From the NCBI GenBank assembly GCA_963731745.1, contig CAVSWT010000015.1:62001-126000 (forward strand): a stretch of DNA of 64,000 nt, written 5' to 3'. The position numbers and the translations under genes were made by a program. The DNA is from CAVSWT01 sp963731745. GTDB taxonomy: Bacteria; Bacteroidota; Ignavibacteria; Ignavibacteriales; Ignavibacteriaceae. Positions 47,182 to 55,120 of this stretch are shown piece after piece. The first letter of the stretch is position 1, and each line of letters begins with the position of its first letter. The notes beneath the pieces are model-generated. The model was not told the DNA's origin. It saw only the letters and a program-made list of their open reading frames with translations, and did no database searches.

Positions 47182-48246
47182 TTAATTAAATTCTGAAATA
47201 GTTACTTCAGCTCCTGGTTTAATTTGCAGAATGCCTGTAGTTATTAAAGTATCATTAGGATTTAAACCGCTTGTAATCTGAACATATTCATCCGTTCTAA
47301 TGCCCATTTCAACATTTTGTGCAGCGACTTTTCCCGATCTATAAATATAAATTTTTTGTCCTTTTAATTCCGGCACGATAGCTTGGGTTGGAACTAATAA
47401 CGCATTTGTAATTTTATCCAGTACAAGTTCAACATCGGCAAAGGAGCCGGGTAAAATTCTTCCTGCCTGGTTTGAATAAATTGCCCTAATTTTTAAAGTT
47501 CGTGTAACAGGATCTATTTTAGGTTCAATTGCATATACTTTTGCATTATATTTTTCGTCATCACCGACAACTTTAAAATTAATTTGATCGCCAATTTTTA
47601 CTGAACCAGAATATTTTTCAGGAATGGAAAAATCAATCTTAATAGGATTTATATTCTGCAAGCTGGCGATAACTGTTGACGGAGTTATATAACTTCCTTC
47701 ACTCACATTTTTTAAACCAACAATACCGTTAAACGGAGCTTTAATTTCTGTTTTGTCAATCTGCGCTTTAATCAAATCAACTTCGGCTTTGCTTACGTTA
47801 AATTGATTAAGTGCGTCATCATATTCTTCTTGACTAATAGCTTCTTTTTCGAATAATTTTTTCTGTCGATATTCCTTGTCTTTCAATAATTCAAAAGTAT
47901 ATTTTTCTCTCATCAACTGTGCTTGAAGTTCTGCGTCATTTATTTTAACTAGTAAATCACCTTTGCTAACTCGGCTTCCCTCTTTAAATGCTATTTCAAC
48001 AATTTTGCCTGAGACTTCGCTTTTTAAATCTACTTCTTCATTTGCTAATACAGTTCCACTGGTTAAAACATTATTACCAAGCGCCTGAGGCTTTACTATA
48101 TGCGCTTTAACAGGAATTGCGGTGTTGGAGATTTGTGTGTTTTGATTTTTTGCAGCTTCTTTTGAATCATTTTTTTTGAATGCTATAAATACTACTAACA
48201 GTATTATTACTATAGAAGATATAATTATTAAATTTTTTTTATTCAT
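47182..48246 (-). CDS. RND efflux periplasmic adaptor (membrane fusion protein)
   Basis: 354 residues. An N-terminal membrane anchor (about 5-23) is followed by the lipoyl/coiled-coil hairpin unit: SGTVLANEEVDLKSEVSGKI, VKINDAELQAQLMREKYTFE, EYDDALNQFNVSKAEVDLIK, and KAPFNGIVGLKNVSEGSYIT. The beta-barrel and membrane-proximal domains follow: YAIEPKIDPVTRTLKIRAIY, GSFADVELVL and ALLVPTQAIVPELKG. It bridges the pump and outer-membrane channel. It is the first gene of the three-gene efflux operon, with the rpmE2 terminator just upstream. Confidence 0.93.
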   Translation of the reverse strand: MNKKNLIIISSIVIILLVVFIAFKKNDSKEAAKNQNTQISNTAIPVKAHIVKPQALGNNVLTSGTVLANEEVDLKSEVSGKIVEIAFKEGSRVSKGDLLVKINDAELQAQLMREKYTFELLKDKEYRQKKLFEKEAISQEEYDDALNQFNVSKAEVDLIKAQIDKTEIKAPFNGIVGLKNVSEGSYITPSTVIASLQNINPIKIDFSIPEKYSGSVKIGDQINFKVVGDDEKYNAKVYAIEPKIDPVTRTLKIRAIYSNQAGRILPGSFADVELVLDKITNALLVPTQAIVPELKGQKIYIYRSGKVAAQNVEMGIRTDEYVQITSGLNPNDTLITTGILQIKPGAEVTISEFN

Positions 48247-48328
48247 ATCGATCGAAAAATAATGATGGTTAAAATTGAGAATTTATATTAATGAAACAAC
48301 TGAAAAATATTAACTATTAAAATAAAAA

Positions 48329-48348
48329 AAGCCGGACAATTCCGGCTT
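48329..48348 (-). terminator. Rho-independent terminator of the L31 gene
   Basis: Perfect stem AAGCCGGA (48329-48336) and TCCGGCTT (48341-48348) with loop CAAT. On the minus strand it is followed by a run of seven T residues. It lies 39 bases beyond the stop of the L31 gene and separates it from the efflux operon. Confidence 0.85.
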
Positions 48349-48387
48349 TAATAAAATCTTTATCAAATAAAAAATAATTAAATAAAA

Positions 48388-48633
48388 TTATTTCTTAGCA
48401 TATTTTTTCTTGAACTTCTCAACTCTTCCTGCAGTATCTAATAATTTCTGTTTTCCGGTAAAAAACGGATGAGAAGCGCTTGAAATTTCCAGCTTAACTA
48501 ATGGATATGTATTTCCATCTTCCCACTTTATTGAATCTTCAGTTTGAATTGTTGACTTAGTTAAAATTGTAAAATCAGCAGAAGAATCCTGAAAAACAAC
48601 TGGTCGATAGTTTGGATGAATTCCTTTTTTCAT
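48388..48633 (-). CDS. rpmE2: 50S ribosomal protein L31, type B (zinc-free)
   Basis: 81 residues, the length of the type B form. It starts KKGIHPNYRPVVFQDSSADF and contains TYPLVKLEISSASHPFFTGK, both diagnostic for L31 type B. The zinc-ribbon cysteines of the classical L31 are absent. Such proteins replace or substitute the Zn-binding form. Its promoter lies in the 104-base gap before the anti-sigma gene; the gene has its own terminator. Confidence 0.96.
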   Translation of the reverse strand: MKKGIHPNYRPVVFQDSSADFTILTKSTIQTEDSIKWEDGNTYPLVKLEISSASHPFFTGKQKLLDTAGRVEKFKKKYAKK

Positions 48634-48737
48634 TTGATTAACACCTAAAATTTATACTTTCATAAAAAATGTAGCAACAAATATAGACAAGTAATAAATT
48701 AAATCCAATGAAAAAATAAAAGTCGTAATTTACTTTT

Positions 48738-49381
48738 TTATTGTTTTTTGTAAGAATTTAACAGCTTTTCTCTTAAACGCTGTACCTCTTTTTTCTCTAT
48801 TTGGTTCAAATTAACTTGTCTAAAATTTAATCCGCTTTTACTTATTGCGAATGAAGCTTGAACTGGCGGCGCATTTAATTTTCCTTGAAAATTTCCACCG
48901 CTTAGGCTTCTGGATGATAATGACATGCCATTCATTTTTAATGACTTATTTGCTAATGATGGCGCACTTTTCTGGTCAGAATCTTTTCGACTAATTTCGT
49001 CGCTGGCACTTTTATCTTTTTTAAGATTGTCAGAAATTTCCTGTCTCTCCTTAACAAAATTTTCAACAGAAATATCATTACTTGAAATCAAATCCGTTCT
49101 TTCTCTCGGCGCGGCTAAAAGTGGATCATCTGCAATATCTGTTTTGTTAGTCACCACAAACATAACAAACATTGCTGCGGCTAAAACTGCAATTGGAACC
49201 AGCTTTGCAGCAGAAAAATTTTTATTCCAAAATCCAAAAACCGGTTCTTCTTTTTAAAATCTTCAGAATTAATTCTTCTCATCAAATCTGCTTCAAAATA
49301 TTTAGGTGCTTTTACCTCTTGAAGCTGATTTAGATCTTTAATCAAATTCTTATACTGCAAATCATTCTTTTCCGATTCCAT
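48738..49381 (-). pseudogene. Putative membrane anti-sigma factor, frameshifted
   Basis: The start (49181-49381) reads EKNDLQYKNLIKDLNQLQEV with APKYFEADLMRRI, resembling the cytoplasmic N-terminus of Bacteroidota anti-sigma proteins. Near 49247-49255, within an A-run (plus strand TTTTT), one base appears missing. The correct continuation reads EEPVFGFWNKNFSAAKLVPI then AVLAAAMFVMFVV, a membrane helix, and continues in the frame of 48738-49172. The periplasmic part is low-complexity Ser/Lys/Asp-rich and ends QIEKKEVQRLREKLL. Total would be about 213 residues. Its start lies nine bases after the ECF sigma stop, so the pair is cotranscribed. The anti-sigma role is inferred from context. Confidence 0.72.
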
Positions 49382-49390
49382 TTTACATCC

Positions 49391-49978
49391 TCATTCCTTA
49401 TAAATATCCTTTAGCAGCTTTTGTAATTGAGCTCTTCCTCTATTAATTCTTGACTTAACTGTACCGACTGTAATTCCGGTTATCTCAGCAATTTCTTCAT
49501 ACGACATATCCTGCACATCTCTTAAAATCACAACTTCTCTGTAAACCGGTGAAACTTTCTGCAATGCCTTTTGAATTATTTCATCTTTAATTCCACTATC
49601 GGTCATTACATCCGGCCTATAACTTTCATCAGGAATATCAAAATTTTCATTTTTATCTTCGCCGAAAGCGTTAATAGAAAAGAAGCTTCTCCGCTTTCTT
49701 TTTTGATATTCCGTACGCGCTAAGTTTCCGGCAATCGTGTAAATCCATGTGGAAAATTTTGCAACTGAATTGTAAGAATCTTTGTATCTATAAACCTTTA
49801 TAAATGTTTCCTGAACCACATCTACACATGCCTCATAATCGCCAAGAAATCTAAAAACAAAATTTGTTAATGGATTTTTAAATCTTTCAACTAAAATCTC
49901 AAACGCACGAATTGTGTTATTATTTTGAAATTCAAGTATTAATTCTTCGTCCGTCAATTCCGCAAGAGATTTTTCCAC
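49391..49978 (-). CDS. ECF RNA polymerase sigma factor (RpoE-like)
   Basis: 195 residues with region 2 (FEILVERFKNPLTNFVFRFL, DVVQETFIKVYRYKDSYNSV, FSTWIYTIAGNLARTEYQKR) and region 4 (VSPVYREVVILRDVQDMSYE, EIAEITGITVGTVKSRINRG). The linker contains the acidic segment EDKNENFDIPDESYRPD. Sigma factors of this type direct envelope-stress regulons and are held by a membrane anti-sigma, here presumably the gene immediately downstream. A promoter for autoregulation would lie in the 167-base gap upstream. Confidence 0.95.
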   Translation of the reverse strand: MEKSLAELTDEELILEFQNNNTIRAFEILVERFKNPLTNFVFRFLGDYEACVDVVQETFIKVYRYKDSYNSVAKFSTWIYTIAGNLARTEYQKRKRRSFFSINAFGEDKNENFDIPDESYRPDVMTDSGIKDEIIQKALQKVSPVYREVVILRDVQDMSYEEIAEITGITVGTVKSRINRGRAQLQKLLKDIYKE

Positions 49979-50145
49979 TTAGCTTTCTTTATACTTTCCT
50001 TAAATTGAAATGTTTCCTTAATTGGACAATAAAATAAATAAAATTCTTTTCATTTTGAAAATGAATGAAAATTGGGTAAAAACCAACTATATGAGTGTAC
50101 ATTTTTGAATACATATTTATGAAATAATTTCTAATAATCGAGAAA

Positions 50146-51159
50146 CTAACTCAGTATCTCCTCGAGTAAAATCGTTACCAAAACTTTTGGTTCAACAGTC
50201 GAAGTTTTAATTGAAAGATCAGCTTTAAGCAAAGCTTTAACCGCATTGTACAAATCTTCATCGGAATACCGCGAACGAGCTTTAATATAATCTTTAAGAT
50301 AAAATTGATGTGTTCCAATGCTTCTTGCAACTTCAAATTCTGAACTTGCTTTAGCACGCAATTCATTAAGCCTTGCAAGCTGAGTGAAATATCTCGTAAG
50401 CATATAAACAATTTGAATCGGTTCGCTTCCTTTTTCTAAAAGGTTGTACGAAATTTTTAAAGCTTTGGTTTTATTTTTTTCAGCAAGCGCATTCTGAAGA
50501 TCAAAAATATTAAATTCTTTTAGTGCTGTTGAAAGTGATTTTATTGCTTCTAAATTAATTTCTGTATCGTCAGCAAGAAACGTAAATATTTTTTCCAGCT
50601 GCGCTTCAAGCAGACTCCTATTTTCACCAACAATATCAATTAAAATTTGTGCGTTTTCTGGAGTCAAATTTCGTTTATTTATTGATGCATATTCAACTAG
50701 CCAATTAACTAAGCTGTTTCCTTTTAATTCTTTAGCTTCAAAAATAAAATTGTTTTGAAGAAGAGATTTGTATGGCTCCGAATCAAGGTTTGAAATTTTA
50801 CCTTCATGCGTGATTATTATTGTTGTAAAGTCAACGGGAGATTTGACATACGAGGCAAGATTTTTTTTATCCCTTACTTTTTCAAATTCTTTAAAAATTA
50901 TTAATTTTTTCTCAGAACCAAATGGAAAAGTGGAAGCGAAATTCAAAACATCTGTTAAATTATTATTATCACCATAAAAAGTTTCTTTATCAAAATCAGA
51001 TCCAATAAATGGCTCAATTGCATTTTGGATTTGCTTTACAGTATTATCAATGCTGTAACTGTCTTCTCCAAAAAGATAATAAATGGGAAGAAAATTATTC
51101 TTCTTTAAATTTTTAACTGCATCCGAAATTTGCGGAGCGGATTTTCTATTCTTTGCCAT
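50146..51159 (-). CDS. holA: DNA polymerase III, delta subunit
   Basis: 337 residues. N-terminal AAA-like domain: FLPIYYLFGEDSYSIDNTVK, LNFASTFPFGSEKKLIIFKE, SYVKSPVDFTTIIITHEGK. Domain III follows: LQNALAEKNKTKALKISYNL, LEKGSEPIQIVYMLTRYFTQ, and the end LLKADLSIKTS. HolA opens the beta clamp as part of the clamp loader. The start ATG overlaps the end of the tiny MetS-like ORF by 14 bases, so it is expressed from the transporter transcript. Confidence 0.93.
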   Translation of the reverse strand: MAKNRKSAPQISDAVKNLKKNNFLPIYYLFGEDSYSIDNTVKQIQNAIEPFIGSDFDKETFYGDNNNLTDVLNFASTFPFGSEKKLIIFKEFEKVRDKKNLASYVKSPVDFTTIIITHEGKISNLDSEPYKSLLQNNFIFEAKELKGNSLVNWLVEYASINKRNLTPENAQILIDIVGENRSLLEAQLEKIFTFLADDTEINLEAIKSLSTALKEFNIFDLQNALAEKNKTKALKISYNLLEKGSEPIQIVYMLTRYFTQLARLNELRAKASSEFEVARSIGTHQFYLKDYIKARSRYSDEDLYNAVKALLKADLSIKTSTVEPKVLVTILLEEILS

Positions 51160-51271
51160 TTTTAGATTTTAATTTTTCGTATTTAACTGCACGGGTGAGA
51201 AAAAAAATTAAACCGCCCCAAACAATTCCAATAACTAAAATAAGTGTTATTAAAGTTGATATGTTCATCAT
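51146..51271 (-). CDS. MetS-like small subunit of an NSS transporter (41 residues)
   Basis: A 41-residue ORF beginning MMNISTLITLILVIGIVWGG, continuing LIFFLTRAVKYEKLKS and ending KNGKE. It has one transmembrane helix with the IVWGGL motif and a short charged tail, matching the MetS/MaAIMP small-subunit family that accompanies Na+-dependent NSS transporters such as MetP. It starts 12 bases after the transporter stop and overlaps holA. Two ATG codons are possible (51271 and 51268). Easily missed by gene callers because of size. Its role as a helper of the transporter is established for the family, inferred here. Confidence 0.8.
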   Translation of the reverse strand: MMNISTLITLILVIGIVWGGLIFFLTRAVKYEKLKSKNGKE

Positions 51272-51283
51272 AAATTCAATTCT

Positions 51284-52771
51284 TTACTTCTCATCGAAAG
51301 TATATTTAATCATAATTTTATTTAAGAATACAAAGATAATCAAAGCAATAGACCATTGAAACAAAACTGTTCCCGCATTTTCCGCATGAAACGGGTTCCA
51401 CCATTCGGCATCCCATGAAACAGAAGAAATCAGCCACCACAAAATTAATACTATTACTTGTATTGGAATTAATATTCCGATAACAAAATTATACCATTTA
51501 CCAATTTTAACATCACTTCCGAAACCATTTATTACTTCAGTTCTAAATTTATCCACACCGTATTTTATAATTGAAAATGAAATGAATGCCCCGCTTAAAA
51601 TTAATCCAACTCCCCAAACCCAATCCTGGTTTGTAAAGAAATCCGTATTTAATGCAGAAGGAATTCCAAATATAAATCCTACCACAGCTACAACAATTAT
51701 TGCTTTTCTTCTTTTAAATCCAAAATCAATTAGTGTCCGAGTTGAAAGTTCAACCATGGAAATTAAAGATGTAACTGCGGCAAAAAATAAAGCGATAAAA
51801 AATATTGTTGCAAAAAAAGCATTCACAAAATAGCTGGATGACATTTTTGAAAATAATAACGGTAAGTAAATAAAAGTTAGCCCGGTATTCGCAGGCCCTG
51901 ATTGGGAAACTTGTGTCATTGCATCAACAGAGCTTAAAGCGAAAACAGTTGAGAAGATGGTTAAGCCAGCCAGTATTGAAACGCTGTTATTTCCAAAACC
52001 AATTAAAGCAGCGTTTAAAGAAATATCTTCATTCTTTTTCATATAAACAGCATACGTTAAAATTAATCCCCAGCCGGCGCCGGTATCCCAGGCATTTTGT
52101 GTTAACGCATTCAGCCAGACTTTGTAATCAAGCATCACTTCTAATTTAGGTGTGAAGAAATATTTTATTCCTTCAATTGCATTTGGTAGAGTTACAGCAC
52201 GAACAAATAAAATTAAAAGTATTATTAATAATGCCGGAACCATAAATCTTGTTACGCGTTCAATTCCTTTTGATACTCCGCGATAAATAATAAAAGCAAC
52301 CAACACCATTGCAATTAAATGAAAAACCAATGGCTGATAACTTGAAGAAAAATTTTCCCAATAAGCAAGATGATTAGAAGTGTTAAAAAGATTTCCGCTG
52401 AGCGCTGATAAAAAATATCTTAAGCACCAGCCGGTTACAACAGAATAATAAAACATAATTGCAGTAGAAACAAAAACAATATAAGCTCCCATCCATGCAA
52501 ATTTTTTGCCTGCTGTTTTTGCAATTGCTCCAACGGGACCAAAACGGCTGGATTTGCCAATTGCAAATTCAGCAATTATTAAAGGCACAGACCAGATTAG
52601 CAGAAAAATAACCCATGGAATTAAGAAAGAGCCACCCCCATTTTGCGCAACAATCCTTGAAAACCGCCAGATGTTGCCTGTTCCTACAGCAATACCAATT
52701 GTGGCAATAATTAAAGTCCATCTGGATGAAAAAAATTCTTGTTGTTTCATGGAAATAAAGTCAAAGGTCAA
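51284..52771 (-). CDS. Sodium-dependent neurotransmitter-type transporter (NSS/SNF)
   Basis: 495 residues, about 12 helices. The TM1 signature WTLIIATIGIAVGTGNIWRF with GGGSFLIPW, which forms the Na+ and amino-acid site of LeuT-type carriers, is intact. TM3 has VFVSTAIMFYYSVVTGWCLR, TM6 has LNALTQNAWDTGAGWGLILT. Substrates in the family are amino acids (methionine and alanine for MetPS). Start at 52771 with MTFDFISMKQQEF; Met8 is an alternative and gives the usual family start. A MetS-like subunit is encoded directly downstream. Confidence 0.92.
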   Translation of the reverse strand: MTFDFISMKQQEFFSSRWTLIIATIGIAVGTGNIWRFSRIVAQNGGGSFLIPWVIFLLIWSVPLIIAEFAIGKSSRFGPVGAIAKTAGKKFAWMGAYIVFVSTAIMFYYSVVTGWCLRYFLSALSGNLFNTSNHLAYWENFSSSYQPLVFHLIAMVLVAFIIYRGVSKGIERVTRFMVPALLIILLILFVRAVTLPNAIEGIKYFFTPKLEVMLDYKVWLNALTQNAWDTGAGWGLILTYAVYMKKNEDISLNAALIGFGNNSVSILAGLTIFSTVFALSSVDAMTQVSQSGPANTGLTFIYLPLLFSKMSSSYFVNAFFATIFFIALFFAAVTSLISMVELSTRTLIDFGFKRRKAIIVVAVVGFIFGIPSALNTDFFTNQDWVWGVGLILSGAFISFSIIKYGVDKFRTEVINGFGSDVKIGKWYNFVIGILIPIQVIVLILWWLISSVSWDAEWWNPFHAENAGTVLFQWSIALIIFVFLNKIMIKYTFDEK

Positions 52772-52850
52772 AAATCAAAGTTCAAAATAAAAAAGTAGGA
52801 TGATTAAAAAAACTGTCTCCAAAAATAGAAATTAAATATAGTAGCGGATT

Positions 52851-52953
52851 GTAGAGACGCGTCGGTGAGGCGTATAAATTGGTATCGCCTTTAAAAATTG
52901 AAAATTGTAGAAAATGGTATTCAGTATCAGACGCTCCACCGGAGCGTCTCTAC
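52851..52953. repeat. MITE-like element with 10-bp terminal inverted repeats
   Basis: GTAGAGACGC at 52851-52860 is the perfect reverse complement of GCGTCTCTAC at 52944-52953. Inside, AGACGCTCC (52929-52937) and GGAGCGTCT (52941-52949) form a hairpin, and the left end continues GTCGGTGAGGCG, similar to the right arm. GTAGAGACGC-type repeats occur in many copies in various bacterial genomes. It lies between the NSS transporter start and the cyclophilin terminator; no gene is inside. Confidence 0.7.
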
Positions 52954-52968
52954 GCATTCAAACAAAAA

Positions 52969-52990
52969 CGCCCCGAAAAAATTCGAGGCG
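52969..52990 (-). terminator. Rho-independent terminator of the envelope operon
   Basis: CGCCCCGAA (52969-52977) pairs with TTCGAGGCG (52982-52990), one wobble on the minus-strand RNA, around a 4-base loop. The minus strand continues with five T residues. It follows the cyclophilin gene, the last of a five-gene operon. Confidence 0.8.
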
Positions 52991-53018
52991 TAACAATCAA
53001 TCTGTTTTAAAATAATTT

Positions 53019-53639
53019 CTATTTTACTTTTTTCTCAATTGTAACATCTTCCATAACAACATCTTTAACAGGTTTATCATTAGGACCTGTTTTAGTTTTT
53101 CCTATTGCTTGCACTACATCCATTCCTTTTATAACTTTTCCGAAAATTGAATAATGCCCATCCAGCCAGGCTGTTTTAGCTAGTGTAATAAAAAATTGAC
53201 TTCCGTTTGTGTTTGGACCAGCATTTGCCATCGCTAAAATTCCAGGTCCGTCAAATTTTAAAGAAGGAACAATTTCATCATCAAATTTACCTCCCCAAAA
53301 ACTTGCGCCGCCCATGCCTGTTCCGGTTGGATCTCCGCCTTGAATCATGAATCCATCAATCACTCTATGAAATATTACTCCTTTGTAATATCCTTTTTCT
53401 GCAAGCCCAACAAAGTTTTCAACTGTTTTTGGGGCTAACTTATCAAATAGTTCTAATTCAATATTACCCATATTGGTTTTGATTGTTGCAACTAAAGTCG
53501 TGTCATTAGTTTTAGCTGTATCTGCCATTACTTTCTTCTCCGTTATTGTTGAATTACTTTTTTCTTCGTTTGGATTATTATTGGAAGCACATCCTAATAA
53601 AAATAAAGTTACTAAAAAATATGATATCATGTATCTCAT
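53019..53639 (-). CDS. Peptidyl-prolyl cis-trans isomerase, cyclophilin type, lipoprotein
   Basis: 206 residues. Lipobox FLLGC with Cys17, then an Asn/Lys-rich tether to about 45. The cyclophilin domain follows: MGNIELELFDKLAPKTVENF, YYKGVIFHRVIDGFMIQGGD with catalytic Arg in FHRV, GGKFDDEIV, MANAGPNTNGSQFFITL, and LDGHYSIFGKVIKGMDVV. The protein acts on proline bonds in the periplasm. Start Met1 or Met4 possible. It is the last gene of the envelope operon, eight bases after uppP, and is followed by a terminator. Confidence 0.95.
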   Translation of the reverse strand: MRYMISYFLVTLFLLGCASNNNPNEEKSNSTITEKKVMADTAKTNDTTLVATIKTNMGNIELELFDKLAPKTVENFVGLAEKGYYKGVIFHRVIDGFMIQGGDPTGTGMGGASFWGGKFDDEIVPSLKFDGPGILAMANAGPNTNGSQFFITLAKTAWLDGHYSIFGKVIKGMDVVQAIGKTKTGPNDKPVKDVVMEDVTIEKKVK

Positions 53640-53647
53640 CTTTACTC

Positions 53648-54499
53648 CTAAGGTTGAATTACTTTAAAAAATAATAATGCTAAAATGAATGCTCCTGCTG
53701 CAATACGATAATAAACAAATGCAAATGTAGTGTTCTTTCTTAAATACTTTAATAGAAAATCAATTGCCAGGTAACCGCTTATTGCCGCAACAATAGTTGC
53801 AACAATCAAATTAATCACCATGGCCTTATCAATAAATGCCAAAGCTTGATAAAGCTCAAGCAAGCCGCTGGCAAGTACAGCAGGAATACTTAACAAAAAA
53901 GAAAATCTTGCAGCCGACTCTCTTTTTAATCCCATAAATAATCCGCCGGTTATTGTGGTGCCCGAACGTGATGATCCGGGAATTAAAGCAAAACATTGTG
54001 CTATACCAATAACCAAAGCATCTTTTAATGTAATATCTTCTACTTCCTTTTTAAACTTTGCGGTTTTTTCTGCGATGGCTAAAATTACTGCAAGTACAAT
54101 TAAGCTTCCGGCAATTACAAATAAATTTTTTGTAAGTGCGCCTTCAATTACATGTTTAAATGCCAATCCGATTATAACTACCGGGATAGTGCCGATAATG
54201 ATCATCCAGCCAAGCTTGGAAGAAAAACTTTGATTTTTAAATTTAGTTCTTTTGGAAATGTTTTCATTAAGGAAAGAAAAAAATATTTGCCAAATATCTT
54301 TCCAAAAATAAATTAATATTGCGGCTAAAGTTCCCAACTGAATTACGGCAATAAATGCTGTCCATTGTTCGGGGTTTTCACTTGAAATTAATCCCATTAA
54401 TTTACCAGCGACAGTTAAATGTCCCGTACTGCTGATAGGTAAGAATTCGGTTAGCCCCTGGACAATTCCGAGTATAATGGCTTCAAAAATATTCAACAA
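53648..54499 (-). CDS. uppP: Undecaprenyl-diphosphatase
   Basis: 283 residues, about eight membrane helices. The catalytic motif 1 ILGIVQGLTEFLPISSTGHL with Glu and Ser/His is intact, and motif 2 LIPGSSRSGTTITGGLFMGL is clear. UppP recycles undecaprenyl diphosphate to the monophosphate for peptidoglycan synthesis. Tight spacing to the outer-membrane protein gene (six bases) and the cyclophilin gene indicates one operon. Confidence 0.97.
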   Translation of the reverse strand: MLNIFEAIILGIVQGLTEFLPISSTGHLTVAGKLMGLISSENPEQWTAFIAVIQLGTLAAILIYFWKDIWQIFFSFLNENISKRTKFKNQSFSSKLGWMIIIGTIPVVIIGLAFKHVIEGALTKNLFVIAGSLIVLAVILAIAEKTAKFKKEVEDITLKDALVIGIAQCFALIPGSSRSGTTITGGLFMGLKRESAARFSFLLSIPAVLASGLLELYQALAFIDKAMVINLIVATIVAAISGYLAIDFLLKYLRKNTTFAFVYYRIAAGAFILALLFFKVIQP

Positions 54500-54505
54500 G
54501 TCCTC

Positions 54506-55120
54506 CTAAAATCTATATGTAATGCCTAATCTTACCCCCAAAGATAGAGAGTTTAAATTTACATTTTCATTTGCTATTAAATTGGGTTTGCCGTTCCAAT
54601 CATATCTAATATCACCACCGATATTAGCATAAACCTTATCACTTAAAGCAGTGTTCCCATCAATTCTTAATAAAAAACCTAGACCAAAAGCTGAATAAGA
54701 ATACTGAGTGGTTGAAGTCGGCAATGTTTCTTTTACATTTGAAATTCTAACTCCCGCACCACCGCCGAATTTAAAATTGTAACCTTGGCCCTGGATAACA
54801 TAGTAGCTGGTAATGCTGGGCATAACTATGCTATAACTAAAATCATAACTTCCTGAGATATTTGGATATGAATACGAGTTAATTAAATAAGCGACTTCTA
54901 ATCCCATCTGAAAATTATTATTTAGATAATAATCGCCTTCAGCGGAAAAATTAACAGCAGAGTTGAAACTTGATAATTGCTGGCCTACAACAGTTTGAAT
55001 GTATTCTGTCAAAGACGGATTGCTTAAAAAATTAATTCCCATTCCTGCTCTTACTTCAACCTGTGCAAATGAACTGAAAGATAGAATAATCATGAGAATA
55101 ATAGTTGAAATAAATTTCAT
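54506..55120 (-). CDS. Predicted outer-membrane beta-barrel protein
   Basis: 204 residues. Signal peptide about 1-19 (IILMIILSFSSFAQ). The rest has alternating aromatic/hydrophobic strands separated by Gly/Asn turns: VRAGMGINFLSNPSLTEYIQ, FKFGGGAGVRISNVKET, ANIGGDIRYDWNGKPNLI, and a final SLGVRLGITYRF ending in Phe, the outer-membrane assembly signal. No specific family is recognised; the shape suggests an 8-strand porin-like barrel. Start overlaps the flippase stop by four bases. Confidence 0.8.
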   Translation of the reverse strand: MKFISTIILMIILSFSSFAQVEVRAGMGINFLSNPSLTEYIQTVVGQQLSSFNSAVNFSAEGDYYLNNNFQMGLEVAYLINSYSYPNISGSYDFSYSIVMPSITSYYVIQGQGYNFKFGGGAGVRISNVKETLPTSTTQYSYSAFGLGFLLRIDGNTALSDKVYANIGGDIRYDWNGKPNLIANENVNLNSLSLGVRLGITYRF

